Origin: JANPPS01 sp965246925 | Lineage (GTDB): Bacteria > Pseudomonadota > Alphaproteobacteria > Acetobacterales > Acetobacteraceae | Length of the DNA stretch: 64,000 bases | NCBI GenBank assembly: GCA_965246925.1 | Contig: OZ251994.1 | Coordinates: 3,968,001-4,032,000, forward strand | Direction of reading: 5' to 3' | Shown: positions 8,432 through 17,080 of the stretch, in pieces | Numbering within the stretch: the stretch's first letter is position 1 | Layout of the letters: every line of letters begins with the position of its first letter | The notes under the pieces: model-generated | The model's database searches: none | The model's input: only the letters and a program-made list of their open reading frames with translations | What the model was told of the DNA's origin: nothing | Made by a program: the position numbers and the translations under genes

Positions 8432-9310
8432 TTGCTTGATCACATCATCCATGATTCTTGTACTGCCTCCGGCGTTTTAGAGCGTGGGATCGGCTTCATC
8501 GCGCGTTCAAGCGAACTGCTCGGTGTCAGGGTTGATGATATAGCGGCCGTGGACCTAATCTCTTCAATCAGAGATGCAGTAATCACCGGAGGCCGGCTTA
8601 CTGTCGTCAATGCGAATGCCCATTTGATTAACTTGGCGCACGATCACGACTGGATTTCGGAGTTGTTCGCCAAGGCTTCGATCTGCTTCTGCGACGGTGC
8701 GGGCGTGCAATTCGCGTTATGGTTGCAGACTGGGACCAGACCTCAGCGACACACGCCGCCGCAATGGATCGAGCCTTTGGCCGAGCAACTCGCTCCGCTC
8801 GGCGCGTCGGCATTCTGGCTGGGAGGCATGCCCGGCGTCGCTGAAGCTGCGGCAAGGAACCTCCAACATTGCACCGGATTGCGTTCTGCCGGCTCTCACC
8901 ACGGCTTTTTCGACATGACGGCCGGCTCACCCGGTAACGAAGCGGTGTTGGCGGCCATACGGGACGCTCAGCCGGACCTGCTGTTGTTGAATATGGGCAT
9001 GCCGCTGCAGGAGCGGTGGCTTTACGACAATTGGGACCGAATTGATGTTCCCGTCGTGGTCACCGCCGGCGCGCTCGTCGATCACGTCGCCGGCCGGGTC
9101 AGCCGCCCGCCGGCCTGGGTCGCCAATTGCGGCCTCGAATGGCTGGTCCGCCTAGCGGTCGAGCCGCGGCGCCTTTGGAAGCGCTACCTACTCGGCCTGC
9201 CTGTATTTACCTGGCGCGTTTTGAGAGACACTGGCGTAAGACGCTTATTCAGAAGGCGCGCAGTTCCGCTCGTGTTAGCACCAGGCACTTCGGCCGATGT
9301 CGAGAGATGA
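8432..9310 (+). CDS. WecG/TagA/CpsF family glycosyltransferase (GumM/AceB-like)
   Basis: The 292-residue product belongs to GT26, whose members add the second sugar to a lipid-linked primer on the inner face of the membrane. In xanthan (GumM) and acetan (AceB) synthesis this is a beta-1,4 glucose. Conserved features are TVVNANAHLINLA (Thr57), CFCDGAGVQFAL (Asp88) and the C-terminal RPPAWVANCGLEWLVRL. The only in-frame start is TTG at 8432; an in-frame TAG lies upstream at 8372. The stop is 4 bases before the next ATG. It is the first gene of the polysaccharide operon. Sugar specificity is inferred from cluster context. Confidence 0.85.
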   Translation: MLDHIIHDSCTASGVLERGIGFIARSSELLGVRVDDIAAVDLISSIRDAVITGGRLTVVNANAHLINLAHDHDWISELFAKASICFCDGAGVQFALWLQTGTRPQRHTPPQWIEPLAEQLAPLGASAFWLGGMPGVAEAAARNLQHCTGLRSAGSHHGFFDMTAGSPGNEAVLAAIRDAQPDLLLLNMGMPLQERWLYDNWDRIDVPVVVTAGALVDHVAGRVSRPPAWVANCGLEWLVRLAVEPRRLWKRYLLGLPVFTWRVLRDTGVRRLFRRRAVPLVLAPGTSADVER

Positions 9311-9314
9311 AGTG

Positions 9315-11477
9315 ATGAACTCCGTGCAGCAAGCATTCTCCGCGCCTCCAGACCGGCCAGTGCCGGTTGAACTCTGGCGGCGGCTGAACCGTCACCGCCT
9401 CCTGTTTTGCTTGGTGGCCATACCTATCATGGCGCTGGCCGCCGCGGTGATCGATAGCGTGCCGGTTCGTTATACCGCGACGGCGTCGGTCGTCGTCAGC
9501 CCCTCCCTTCCGGACCCGTTGCAGACGGGCGGGCCCGAGGCCGTGTTGCGTGACGACGAAGTTTCGACGCAAGCCGCGCTACTCACTTCGCGGGACCTGG
9601 CGCAATCCGTCATTGCCGATATCAGCGTAGGCGATGCTTTCGGCGGCCTGGCTCACCTTAAGCCGGTGATCTGCGGCCGGGTCACCCTGCTATCCTGTGA
9701 TGCCGTGAGTCCCATGCCGCCGGCCGAGCAGCGGCTCACCAGTTTTCTAAGCCGGCTCCGGGCGACGCCTCTGCCGCGCACACGCGTGATCGAATTGAGC
9801 TATACCGATGCCAACCCGGCCGTCGCGGCCCAGGTATTGAATGCGTTGGTCGGTGCTTACCAGCAGCAACAAATTTTGCAGCGCTCGGCCGACCTTGCGC
9901 GGACCTCTGGCTGGATTACCGAGCGGGTAGAGGCGTTGCGCCGGGTCTGGCTTGACGCAGAAGCCAAGACGGCGAAATTTACGTCCCAGAGCGGGCTGAC
10001 GCCCAGCGGGTCGAGGCTCGGCAGCGCACCGCTGGTAAGCCAGCAGGTCAGTAGCGGGGCCACCAGTCTCTCGGCCGCCCAGAACGAACTCGCCGCCGCC
10101 CGGGCCCGTTATTCCGCCCTGAAAGCCGCAAGCACGACGTCGGACCGCCGCGCCTTTCTGGCAATGAGGGATGAGCCGGGGCTGGTCGCGCTGAACACGC
10201 AGTTGGCGCCGCTACAGGCCCAACTCGCGGACATGAGGCAGACATTCGGGGCAAACTTCCCCCGCATTGCAGCAACGCAGGCGCAGATCGACTCGATCGA
10301 ACGGCAAATCAGGGTCGAGACAACCCGGATCCTACGCGCGGTTGAGGTCGAGTTGCAGGTGAAGCAGGCGGCGGTGAACAACCTCTCCGCATCCCTCACG
10401 GAATTACGGGGCGATGCGGCGGCGTCCAGCGCTAAACAGGGGGAGCTTTCTACCCTAGAAGATGAAGCGCGCAGCGCGCGCACCGTGTTCGAGACCTTCC
10501 TGGCCCGCGCCAAGCAGCTCGATGACCGTGTCGGCCTGCTGCAATCTCAAGTGCAGTTTGCGGCCCACGCTGTTGCGCCGGCCGAGCCGTCCAGCCCGCC
10601 GCGGAGCCGGCTTTGGCTTGGCGCGCTATGCCTGAGCCTGCTCGCCGGCACCGGGGCCGCCTGGCTTCGCGATATCATGTCCCGGGGCATGAGCAACATC
10701 AGCCGGGTCAGCGATCAGCTGGCAGCCCCGTTTTTGTGCGCCATCCCGGCAGTGTCGTCCCGCAGCGGCCAAAGGCGGCTGCCGCACTACGTCCACCTCC
10801 ATCCATTCTCGAGCGTGGCTGAGTCGATCCGGACGCTGCTCACGCAGTTCCAACTACAGGGCGCGGATGGCCGGCCGATCCGCACGGTGGTGATCGCCTC
10901 TGCTACCGGGCAGGAGGGCAAGACGACCACATCGCTCTGGCTCGCCAGCGCGGCGGCTCAGGGCAAGCGGCGCGTCCTGCTCATCGATGGAGACCACCGC
11001 CGGGGTATGATCAGCCAACGGCTGGGCGGTAAAAACCGGCGCGGTTTTTCCGACATGGTGTTTGGAGGCGCAGGCATCCCCGAGGTCCTCCAGCATGACC
11101 CGGAGCTGGATTTCGACTTCATCGGCGCCGGGGCGCCCATTTCCCGATCGTTCGGCAAGCCCGATATGGAGCGGCTGCGCGGCCTGCTACGCGGGCTCGA
11201 GCAGGATTACGACTTGGTGATTGTGGACACGCCACCGCTGCTCGCGGTGACGGATGCGCTACTCTACGCCAGCCTTGCAGACGGAACCGTCTTCCTTTGC
11301 CGCTGGAGCCGGACGAGCCGCCTGGCAGCCGCCAACTGCTTGCAGCGTTTGCGCGGCGCCCATGCCACCGTCCTCGGCGTTGCGGTGTCTATGGTCGATC
11401 ATGGCCGGCTTGCGCAATACAGTGACGAACTCACCCGCTATGACGTGCGGGTCATGCAACGCTACTACGTGAACTGA
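9315..11477 (+). CDS. Wzc/GumC-like polysaccharide co-polymerase fused to a BY-kinase domain
   Basis: This protein of about 720 residues sets polysaccharide chain length and takes part in export at the inner membrane. The N-terminal half has transmembrane segment CLVAIPIMALAAAVI, a periplasmic coiled-coil region (GNVR-like, about residues 130-420) and a second membrane segment (LWLGALCLSLLAGTGAAW). The C-terminal half is a tyrosine autokinase: Walker A in ATGQEGKTTTS (Lys536), Walker A' LLIDGDHRRG and Walker B LVIVDTPPLL. The tail holds four tyrosines in its last 19 residues (YSDELTRYDVRVMQRYYVN), the expected phosphorylation cluster. The ATG at 9315 follows GAGAG; an ATG at 9297 would overlap the previous gene. 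Confidence 0.9.
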   Translation: MNSVQQAFSAPPDRPVPVELWRRLNRHRLLFCLVAIPIMALAAAVIDSVPVRYTATASVVVSPSLPDPLQTGGPEAVLRDDEVSTQAALLTSRDLAQSVIADISVGDAFGGLAHLKPVICGRVTLLSCDAVSPMPPAEQRLTSFLSRLRATPLPRTRVIELSYTDANPAVAAQVLNALVGAYQQQQILQRSADLARTSGWITERVEALRRVWLDAEAKTAKFTSQSGLTPSGSRLGSAPLVSQQVSSGATSLSAAQNELAAARARYSALKAASTTSDRRAFLAMRDEPGLVALNTQLAPLQAQLADMRQTFGANFPRIAATQAQIDSIERQIRVETTRILRAVEVELQVKQAAVNNLSASLTELRGDAAASSAKQGELSTLEDEARSARTVFETFLARAKQLDDRVGLLQSQVQFAAHAVAPAEPSSPPRSRLWLGALCLSLLAGTGAAWLRDIMSRGMSNISRVSDQLAAPFLCAIPAVSSRSGQRRLPHYVHLHPFSSVAESIRTLLTQFQLQGADGRPIRTVVIASATGQEGKTTTSLWLASAAAQGKRRVLLIDGDHRRGMISQRLGGKNRRGFSDMVFGGAGIPEVLQHDPELDFDFIGAGAPISRSFGKPDMERLRGLLRGLEQDYDLVIVDTPPLLAVTDALLYASLADGTVFLCRWSRTSRLAAANCLQRLRGAHATVLGVAVSMVDHGRLAQYSDELTRYDVRVMQRYYVN

Positions 11478-11480
11478 GCG

Positions 11481-12656
11481 ATGCGCGTCGTCCATGTCGT
11501 ACGGCAGTTCTCGCCCTCGGTCGGCGGGATCGAGGATGTCGTGCTGAACCTTGCCCGGCAGCAACGCGAGAACTATGGGATCGACGCCCGGGTCGTCACG
11601 CTGGACCGCGTGTTCTGGAAAACCGAGCCCTTGCCGGCACAGGAGATGATCGCAGGCATTCCGGTTACCCGGCTCCGGTGGTGGGGTTCGCCCCGCTATC
11701 CCCTGGCGCCGAGAGTGCTACAGGAGGTGAAGGGCGCCGACCTCGTGCACGTGCACGCTATCGATTTTTTTGTGGACTTCCTCGCCCTGACCTGGCCGCT
11801 GCACCGCATTCCCATGCTGGTGGCCACCCATGGCGGCATTTTTCATACAGACAAGCAGGCAAGTCTGAAGCGCCTTTGGTTCCAAACCGTGACCCGGCTG
11901 TCGCTACGCGCCTATCGCGCCGTGGTGGCCGATAGCGACAACGACGCCCGCCTATTCAAGCCGCTCTCGCCCCGGCGAATGCTGACGATTGAGAATGGCG
12001 TGGCGTTGGACAAGCTGCGGGCGCCGCCGGGCAGTGTGGCAATCCGCACCGATCCGCGCCGCATTCTTTGCCTCGGCCGGTTCGCGCCGCATAAACGGGT
12101 GGCATCGCTTTTCCCTCTTCTGGCCGCTCTCCGCCGTCATAGCCCGGACTGGACGCTGGTGCTCGCCGGGGTCGAGTGGGGTGAAACCGCCGCCTCGCTG
12201 CAAGCACAGGCCGAAGCGGCTGGCGTCGGCGGCGCCGTGCGGATCGTGGTCGGACTACCGGACCCTGCGCTGGCAGAGGAAGCGTCACAGGCAACGTACT
12301 TTGCCTCGGCCTCGGCGTTCGAGGGCTTCGGCGTCGCCGCGGTGGAGGCCGTGGCTGCCGGCCTAATACCGATCCTGAGCCGAATTCCGACCTATAAACG
12401 GCTGGCCGAGACGCTGCCGGCCAGCGTGCTGTTCGATCCGGACACGCCGGATCAAGCGGCAAGAGATATAATCAAGCAAGATGCCGCACTCGCCGGACGT
12501 CACGGCGAGATTCGCACGGCGATGGCGGCCTCGGTGGCGCGTTTCGACTGGGTGCATGCCGCACGGTCTCATGTCGAGCTCTATCAGGCGCTGTTGGACC
12601 GTACTGTGCCTTCTAAGCTAGATCCGGCTATCCACAGCGAACAGGTTAGCCTCTGA
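11481..12656 (+). CDS. GT4 family glycosyltransferase (GumH/AceC-like position)
   Basis: This 391-residue cytoplasmic GT-B transferase opens with MRVVHVVRQFSPSVGGIEDV, the usual N-terminal glycine loop of GT4. It has LVHVHAIDF and TIENGVALDKL in the middle and the donor-binding ASAFEGFGVAAVEAVAAG (E-x7-E). GRFAPHKRV is the family sugar-nucleotide strand. It starts 3 bases after the kinase gene and its stop overlaps the GH5 start. In xanthan and acetan clusters the GT4 enzyme GumH/AceC adds alpha-mannose to the cellobiosyl lipid. That role is likely here because GumM- and GumK-like genes flank it, but the donor is not proven. Confidence 0.85.
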   Translation: MRVVHVVRQFSPSVGGIEDVVLNLARQQRENYGIDARVVTLDRVFWKTEPLPAQEMIAGIPVTRLRWWGSPRYPLAPRVLQEVKGADLVHVHAIDFFVDFLALTWPLHRIPMLVATHGGIFHTDKQASLKRLWFQTVTRLSLRAYRAVVADSDNDARLFKPLSPRRMLTIENGVALDKLRAPPGSVAIRTDPRRILCLGRFAPHKRVASLFPLLAALRRHSPDWTLVLAGVEWGETAASLQAQAEAAGVGGAVRIVVGLPDPALAEEASQATYFASASAFEGFGVAAVEAVAAGLIPILSRIPTYKRLAETLPASVLFDPDTPDQAARDIIKQDAALAGRHGEIRTAMAASVARFDWVHAARSHVELYQALLDRTVPSKLDPAIHSEQVSL

Positions 12657-13672
12657 TGAATAGCCAGACCCTGCCAAGATGGCTCCGGGCCGTGTCCTCG
12701 GCGATAATCTTGCTACTCCTTGGCGCAGCGGCGCCCGCACCGCCGGGCGTGGCGCTGCATGGCGTGAACTTCGCCGGTGCCGAGTTTGCGGCCGGAACCC
12801 TGCCCGGCACACCCGACCGCGACTACGTGTACCCGTCCGCGCAACAGCTCGACTGGGCGGTGTCCTCGGGATTCAACATCATACGCTTACCGGTCTTGTG
12901 GGAGCGGCTGCAGCCCGCGCTCGATGGCCCGCTTGCACCGGCCGAGCTGGCCCGGGTCAGGGCCGTGGTGGACGGGGCCGTGCGGCGTGGCATCCGGACA
13001 GTGATCGACCTGCATAATTTTGGCACATACCGTGGTCAACTTCCCCCTGCCGCAGCTTTCGCTAATTTTTGGTCGCAAATGGCGCAGGCGTTCGGTCGCG
13101 ACCGCCTGGTGATCTTCGGCCTAATGAACGAGCCGCATGATCAGCCGGTGGAGCGTTGGGCGCTACAGGTTCAAGCCGCGATCGACGCCATCCGGGCCAC
13201 CGGCGCCAAGACCCCCGTGCTAGTGCCGGGAGTGGGCTGGGATGGCGCACATAACTTCGTCTCAGGCGCCGGTTACGGCACGCCCAGCACGAGACTGTCC
13301 TCCATTACAGACCCTGCGCACGCGCTGGCCTTCGAGGTGCATCAATATCTAGATGCCGACTATTCAGGAACGCACCCGGAATGCCCGGCCGCCCAAAACA
13401 TCCCAGCGTTGCTGGACCCCATGACGAAGTGGCTTCGCGATGGGCACCGCCAGGGCTTCATGGGTGAGTTCGCGGCATCTTCCAGGCCGGAATGCCTGGC
13501 CGGGCTGGCGGCGATGCTACGGTATTTCACGGCCAACCGTGATGTCTGGGGCGGCTGGACTTACTGGGCAGCCGGCGCATGGTGGGGGCCGGACTACCCG
13601 TTCGCGGTCGAGCCCCGGGGAGGCACGACGCCGCCGCAGCTCGCCATCCTGCAACGACAGGGGCGCCAGTGA
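12656..13672 (+). CDS. Exported GH5 glycoside hydrolase (endoglucanase-like)
   Basis: This 338-residue enzyme has an N-terminal signal peptide (WLRAVSSAIILLLLGAAAPA) and a complete GH5 domain, so it acts in the periplasm or outside the cell. The acid/base is Glu159 in FGLMNEPHD and the nucleophile Glu271 in GFMGEFAAS; FNIIRLPVLWERL and TVIDLHNFG are further GH5 landmarks. GH5 endoglucanases cut beta-1,4-glucans. The gene is locked into the polysaccharide operon: its ATG overlaps the GT4 stop and its stop overlaps the GTG of the polymerase gene. Since gum-type polymers have a cellulose-like backbone, editing or release of the product is the probable job. Confidence 0.88.
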   Translation: MNSQTLPRWLRAVSSAIILLLLGAAAPAPPGVALHGVNFAGAEFAAGTLPGTPDRDYVYPSAQQLDWAVSSGFNIIRLPVLWERLQPALDGPLAPAELARVRAVVDGAVRRGIRTVIDLHNFGTYRGQLPPAAAFANFWSQMAQAFGRDRLVIFGLMNEPHDQPVERWALQVQAAIDAIRATGAKTPVLVPGVGWDGAHNFVSGAGYGTPSTRLSSITDPAHALAFEVHQYLDADYSGTHPECPAAQNIPALLDPMTKWLRDGHRQGFMGEFAASSRPECLAGLAAMLRYFTANRDVWGGWTYWAAGAWWGPDYPFAVEPRGGTTPPQLAILQRQGRQ

Positions 13673-14898
13673 GCCAAAGCCTCTCCGCGGGCTGGAGCGT
13701 TGGGCGTTCTGACCGGACCTGGGCGCAACCGGGGCCATGGCTGGTGCTGGCCGCCTGCTGCTTCAACGTGGTGCTCTGCCTTATAAATACCCGGCATTGG
13801 ATGTCGGTCGGGCCTGCCCAGGTGGTCGGCGCATCGCTTCTGATCCTTGGCTGCGGCATGGCCGCAACGTGGCGGCAAGTGGACGCCGGGCTCGCGCAAA
13901 TCGTGCTGCTCGCCTTACTGACGGTCGCGGCACTGCGGGCGTTCAACCCGGACCTCGACGCAAAGATCATGTTTGATCTGGCGCTTATGCCAGTGTTCTA
14001 CCACCTTGGCCAACAGAGCACGCCGGAAGCGGCGGAGCGGCTGCTGGGTTGGGTCATGGCCATCGTGGTCGGCGTCGGCCTGATTGAATGGCTGCTACCG
14101 GATACCTTCCAGAACTGGCTTGATATCTTATCGTTCTACACCAACAAGGGGTCCGTCAGCGCAGACGCGATCAACTACAACGATAGCAAGTTCTTTGTCA
14201 GCGCCGAGCGTAGCGAGTCCGCAGGCCGGCTATTGCTTCCTTTCATCTTCGGCCCACACCGAATTTCTTCCATCTTTCTCGAGCCTGTCTCTATGGGTAA
14301 CTTTCCATTGATCAGCCTTGCTTGGCTGCTCAGCGTGAAGCGCGTCTGGACGATAAGCCGGATGCTTCTGGCGGCTGGCACGGTCCTCTGCGTCGTGCTG
14401 CCGGACTCACGGCTGGCGGCGCTGAGCTGCGTCTTGCTCGCCGTGGCTAGCCGGGTGCAGATGCACCGCTCCCGCCTAATGGCCGCACTGCCCTTCGTTG
14501 GCCTAGCCGCCCTGCTGGCCATCGGCTGGTCCACGCTATGGCCCGGGGAGACCGTCGCCATTACCAGTGACGATCTGCCTGGCCGGCTCTCTTTCTCGGG
14601 CAAGCTGTTGACGTCTTGGGGCTGGCCCGAGTGGCTAGGCCTTGCGCCCTCCGCCGTTTACACCGCCGACACCGGTTACGCCTACATCATCAACAACCTC
14701 GGCCTACCCGCCGCCGCCGCCTTATGGCTCTGGATGTTCAAACGCCAGCCGGCGCCCGAGGCCGCGAGCCTACGCGGCCTGTTCACAATCTACGCGGCAA
14801 CCTCGCTCTGCATTGGCGGCTCCATGGTGTCCATCAAGACAGGCGCGTTGCTCTGGTTCCTGTTCGGAGCCGTGCAGGCCGCGCCGGCACGGGAATGA
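13669..14898 (+). CDS. Polysaccharide polymerase (Wzy/GumE-like membrane protein)
   Basis: This 409-residue protein is almost entirely hydrophobic, with about ten predicted membrane segments (for example GPWLVLAACCFNVVLCLI and LLGWVMAIVVGVGLIEWLL) and a larger polar loop at about residues 145-195 (NKGSVSADAINYNDSKFFV). This topology and its place between co-polymerase and flippase genes fit a Wzy-type polymerase that joins flipped repeat units in the periplasm. The GTG at 13669 overlaps the GH5 stop (GTGA), showing coupling and removing a spurious 30-residue extension. Sequence conservation of such enzymes is low, so the assignment rests on topology and context. Confidence 0.72.
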   Translation: MSQSLSAGWSVGRSDRTWAQPGPWLVLAACCFNVVLCLINTRHWMSVGPAQVVGASLLILGCGMAATWRQVDAGLAQIVLLALLTVAALRAFNPDLDAKIMFDLALMPVFYHLGQQSTPEAAERLLGWVMAIVVGVGLIEWLLPDTFQNWLDILSFYTNKGSVSADAINYNDSKFFVSAERSESAGRLLLPFIFGPHRISSIFLEPVSMGNFPLISLAWLLSVKRVWTISRMLLAAGTVLCVVLPDSRLAALSCVLLAVASRVQMHRSRLMAALPFVGLAALLAIGWSTLWPGETVAITSDDLPGRLSFSGKLLTSWGWPEWLGLAPSAVYTADTGYAYIINNLGLPAAAALWLWMFKRQPAPEAASLRGLFTIYAATSLCIGGSMVSIKTGALLWFLFGAVQAAPARE

Positions 14899-15947
14899 CC
14901 AAGCCGGGACACATGCCCGCGTTGGATGGATTGCGCGGGCTGGCGGCGCTGCTGGTTGTAACGGGCCATGCACCAGAGTTCGGGCTGCTCTCCCCCGTCC
15001 AGCCCGCGGCCAAAGACTACGGCGTTCTCATCTTCTTCTCGCTCAGCGGATTCCTCATGGGCTCCCTTTACCTCTCCCGTGGACCGACACGCCCGGCAAT
15101 CGCCAGCTATCTTGCATCCCGGATTGCGCGGATCGTCCCGATTTACTTTGCGGTCGTTCTAGCCTCCTACGCTTATGCTCATTTAGTGGACTCCAGCTTT
15201 GTCTATGCCATGCCGTTCGTCCAATTGCTTCGGCAGCTTACTTTCAACGGCAGCATCTCAGTTTTTTGGTCGATAGGACCGGAGTTTCAGTTCTATTTCT
15301 TATTCGTGCCGCTTTGGCTGCTATCATTTCGCCGGAACCGCATTCCTTACGCGATGAGCCTGGCGCTTCTTTCGCTGGCGAGCTTGGCTATGGCGGCGCA
15401 CGTGCCCGGCGTCCTTATTGCTTCCAAATTCCATATCTTCGCGTGTGGTCTCGCCGCGGCCGAGATTCGGCTCAATGTTCCCAATTTGCCGGCTCGGTTC
15501 ACGCCGGTGGTTCATGCTCTTTGCTTGATCGCGGTGATCATGATCATGGTCAGTCCGGGCTTCGCACACTGGATCGGGGATGACCGCATCAACATACACA
15601 TCGACCCGACCCTTGCGGAGTTCTTCGCCAACCCCGCCCGGGTCGTGCTCGCAAGCTGCATCGTGCTCGGATTGTCCTACCCCGGCGCGCCTGGCCACTG
15701 GGTGCTTGGGAGCGCGCCACTTCGTCTTTTGGGTGCTATCAGTTTCTCGGTCTATCTTCTTCATGTTGCAATCTATGACCTGATGACGAAAGCCGGGCTG
15801 CTCGGAGGTTTCGGTCCAGGCTGGGGCGCGGCCTGGGCCATGACCGCCATTCTTGCCGTATCGTGGGTGAGCTACCAGTTGATCGAACGGCCCGCACGGC
15901 AGTGGCTCGCCACCCGGCTTCAACCAGCGCCGGAAATGATCACTTGA
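14895..15947 (+). CDS. Acyltransferase 3 family membrane protein (O-acyl decoration)
   Basis: The 350-residue protein starts MPALDGLRGLAALLVVTGHA after six residues, the diagnostic opening of acyltransferase 3 proteins, in which the His of TGHA is catalytic. It has about ten membrane segments, the FFSLSGFLMG loop and a late SVYLLHVAIYD motif. Members put acetyl or other acyl groups on surface sugars across the inner membrane. In this cluster it would acetylate the repeat unit, the task of GumF/GumG in xanthan. Its ATG overlaps the polymerase stop (ATGA). Its 3' end overlaps the convergent GumK-like gene by 8 bases. Confidence 0.87.
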   Translation: MTKPGHMPALDGLRGLAALLVVTGHAPEFGLLSPVQPAAKDYGVLIFFSLSGFLMGSLYLSRGPTRPAIASYLASRIARIVPIYFAVVLASYAYAHLVDSSFVYAMPFVQLLRQLTFNGSISVFWSIGPEFQFYFLFVPLWLLSFRRNRIPYAMSLALLSLASLAMAAHVPGVLIASKFHIFACGLAAAEIRLNVPNLPARFTPVVHALCLIAVIMIMVSPGFAHWIGDDRINIHIDPTLAEFFANPARVVLASCIVLGLSYPGAPGHWVLGSAPLRLLGAISFSVYLLHVAIYDLMTKAGLLGGFGPGWGAAWAMTAILAVSWVSYQLIERPARQWLATRLQPAPEMIT

Positions 15948-17052
15948 TGGCGGTATCCGGAAAGGCCTCAGGCGCCAGCAATCGCTGCGTGACCTCGGCC
16001 CAGCTCAAGAAATTGTCGCCTTGAAATCGTCCGTATGCCAGCGCGTCACCCATTGCGGCGATGATGCTTCCGGGAACAGCGCGATCGTAACCGAAACGAT
16101 GCGAGTAGCCCGCAGCGATGCCAGACGGGCAGACCGCCGGCAGTCCAAAATAGGCGTACTGCATCAGCTTCATCGACGTGTCGGTCAGATAGGGCGTGGC
16201 CATTGCGGACTGGTAGGGAGCCACACCCACATCGGCATACCGGATATAGGCGAGCGTTTGGCTAAACGGCATTTCGTCATAGACGGTGATGTTAGGCGCG
16301 GACAGCGAAGCGGCCCTTGGGCCGCCACCGATCACATGGAACTGCACGTCCGGATAGGCGGGCGCCGCAGCCTCGAACACCGCCGGGTCGAACAGCATGT
16401 TTCCGACCGAAACCGCGTTGCGCTCGGCCTGATACGGGCTGGCATCTCCGGTTTGCAACGACAGCGCATCGATACCGTGCGGCACGTAATACAGTCTGCA
16501 GCCAGGCGGGAACGCGGTCCTCATTCTGGGCGACGGTATCCTGATGCCATCAAGTCCGGGGGCGATCCGTGCCAGCGTATCCTTCAGGTAGAACGATGCG
16601 CCGATGGTATCCAGCGTGTCCGAGCAGACATAGAGTATCTTGCAACGCGGGTTCACGGCGCGGATCAGGTCATAGAAAATCTCGGGCCCACCTGCCTCCA
16701 GAATGACGTGGTCCGACTCTGCAATCCAGCGCCGCAGCGTCGCAGGAACGGTGGCGACGTAGGCGCGGTAATACAACGCCATCAAGCCCTGCAGCGAGCG
16801 TGGCGCTTTGGACGGGTGCAGCAGCGTCCGCCACAAATAACAATCAACCCCGTCCATCGTCTCAACCCGGTTCGCCCGGTCCCACAACGACAGGCGCTGA
16901 TCCTGCGTCCGCCGCGATATTTGGCTGAACGAGAACGAAAAGAACCTGGAGCGGCCCAGTGCGGCCAACTCCCGGGCAATAAAATGCACGTTGGCTTTCC
17001 GCTTGGTACGGTAATCGTGCCGACTGATGAGCAGGGAGGTTATCGCGGCCAT
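15940..17052 (-). CDS. gumK: GumK-like glucuronosyltransferase (GT70)
   Basis: The 370-residue protein resembles xanthan GumK along its whole length. Shared blocks include LLISRHDYRTKRKANVHFI, GVDCYLWRTLLHP, VSVGNMLFDPAVFEAA, FHVIGGGP and STSMKL-type text (TDTSMKLMQYAYFGLPAVCP). GumK transfers glucuronic acid to the mannose of the lipid-linked trisaccharide and is a membrane-attached GT-B enzyme. The start at 17052 matches the GumK N-terminus; longer readings would run into the divergent flippase gene. It is the only cluster gene on the minus strand, facing the acyltransferase and sharing a 28-base divergent gap with the flippase. It is the strongest evidence that the polymer contains glucuronate. 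Confidence 0.85.
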   Translation of the reverse strand: MAAITSLLISRHDYRTKRKANVHFIARELAALGRSRFFSFSFSQISRRTQDQRLSLWDRANRVETMDGVDCYLWRTLLHPSKAPRSLQGLMALYYRAYVATVPATLRRWIAESDHVILEAGGPEIFYDLIRAVNPRCKILYVCSDTLDTIGASFYLKDTLARIAPGLDGIRIPSPRMRTAFPPGCRLYYVPHGIDALSLQTGDASPYQAERNAVSVGNMLFDPAVFEAAAPAYPDVQFHVIGGGPRAASLSAPNITVYDEMPFSQTLAYIRYADVGVAPYQSAMATPYLTDTSMKLMQYAYFGLPAVCPSGIAAGYSHRFGYDRAVPGSIIAAMGDALAYGRFQGDNFLSWAEVTQRLLAPEAFPDTAIK

Positions 17053-17080
17053 ATCGTCCGTATTATGAAGGCTGTTCGCC

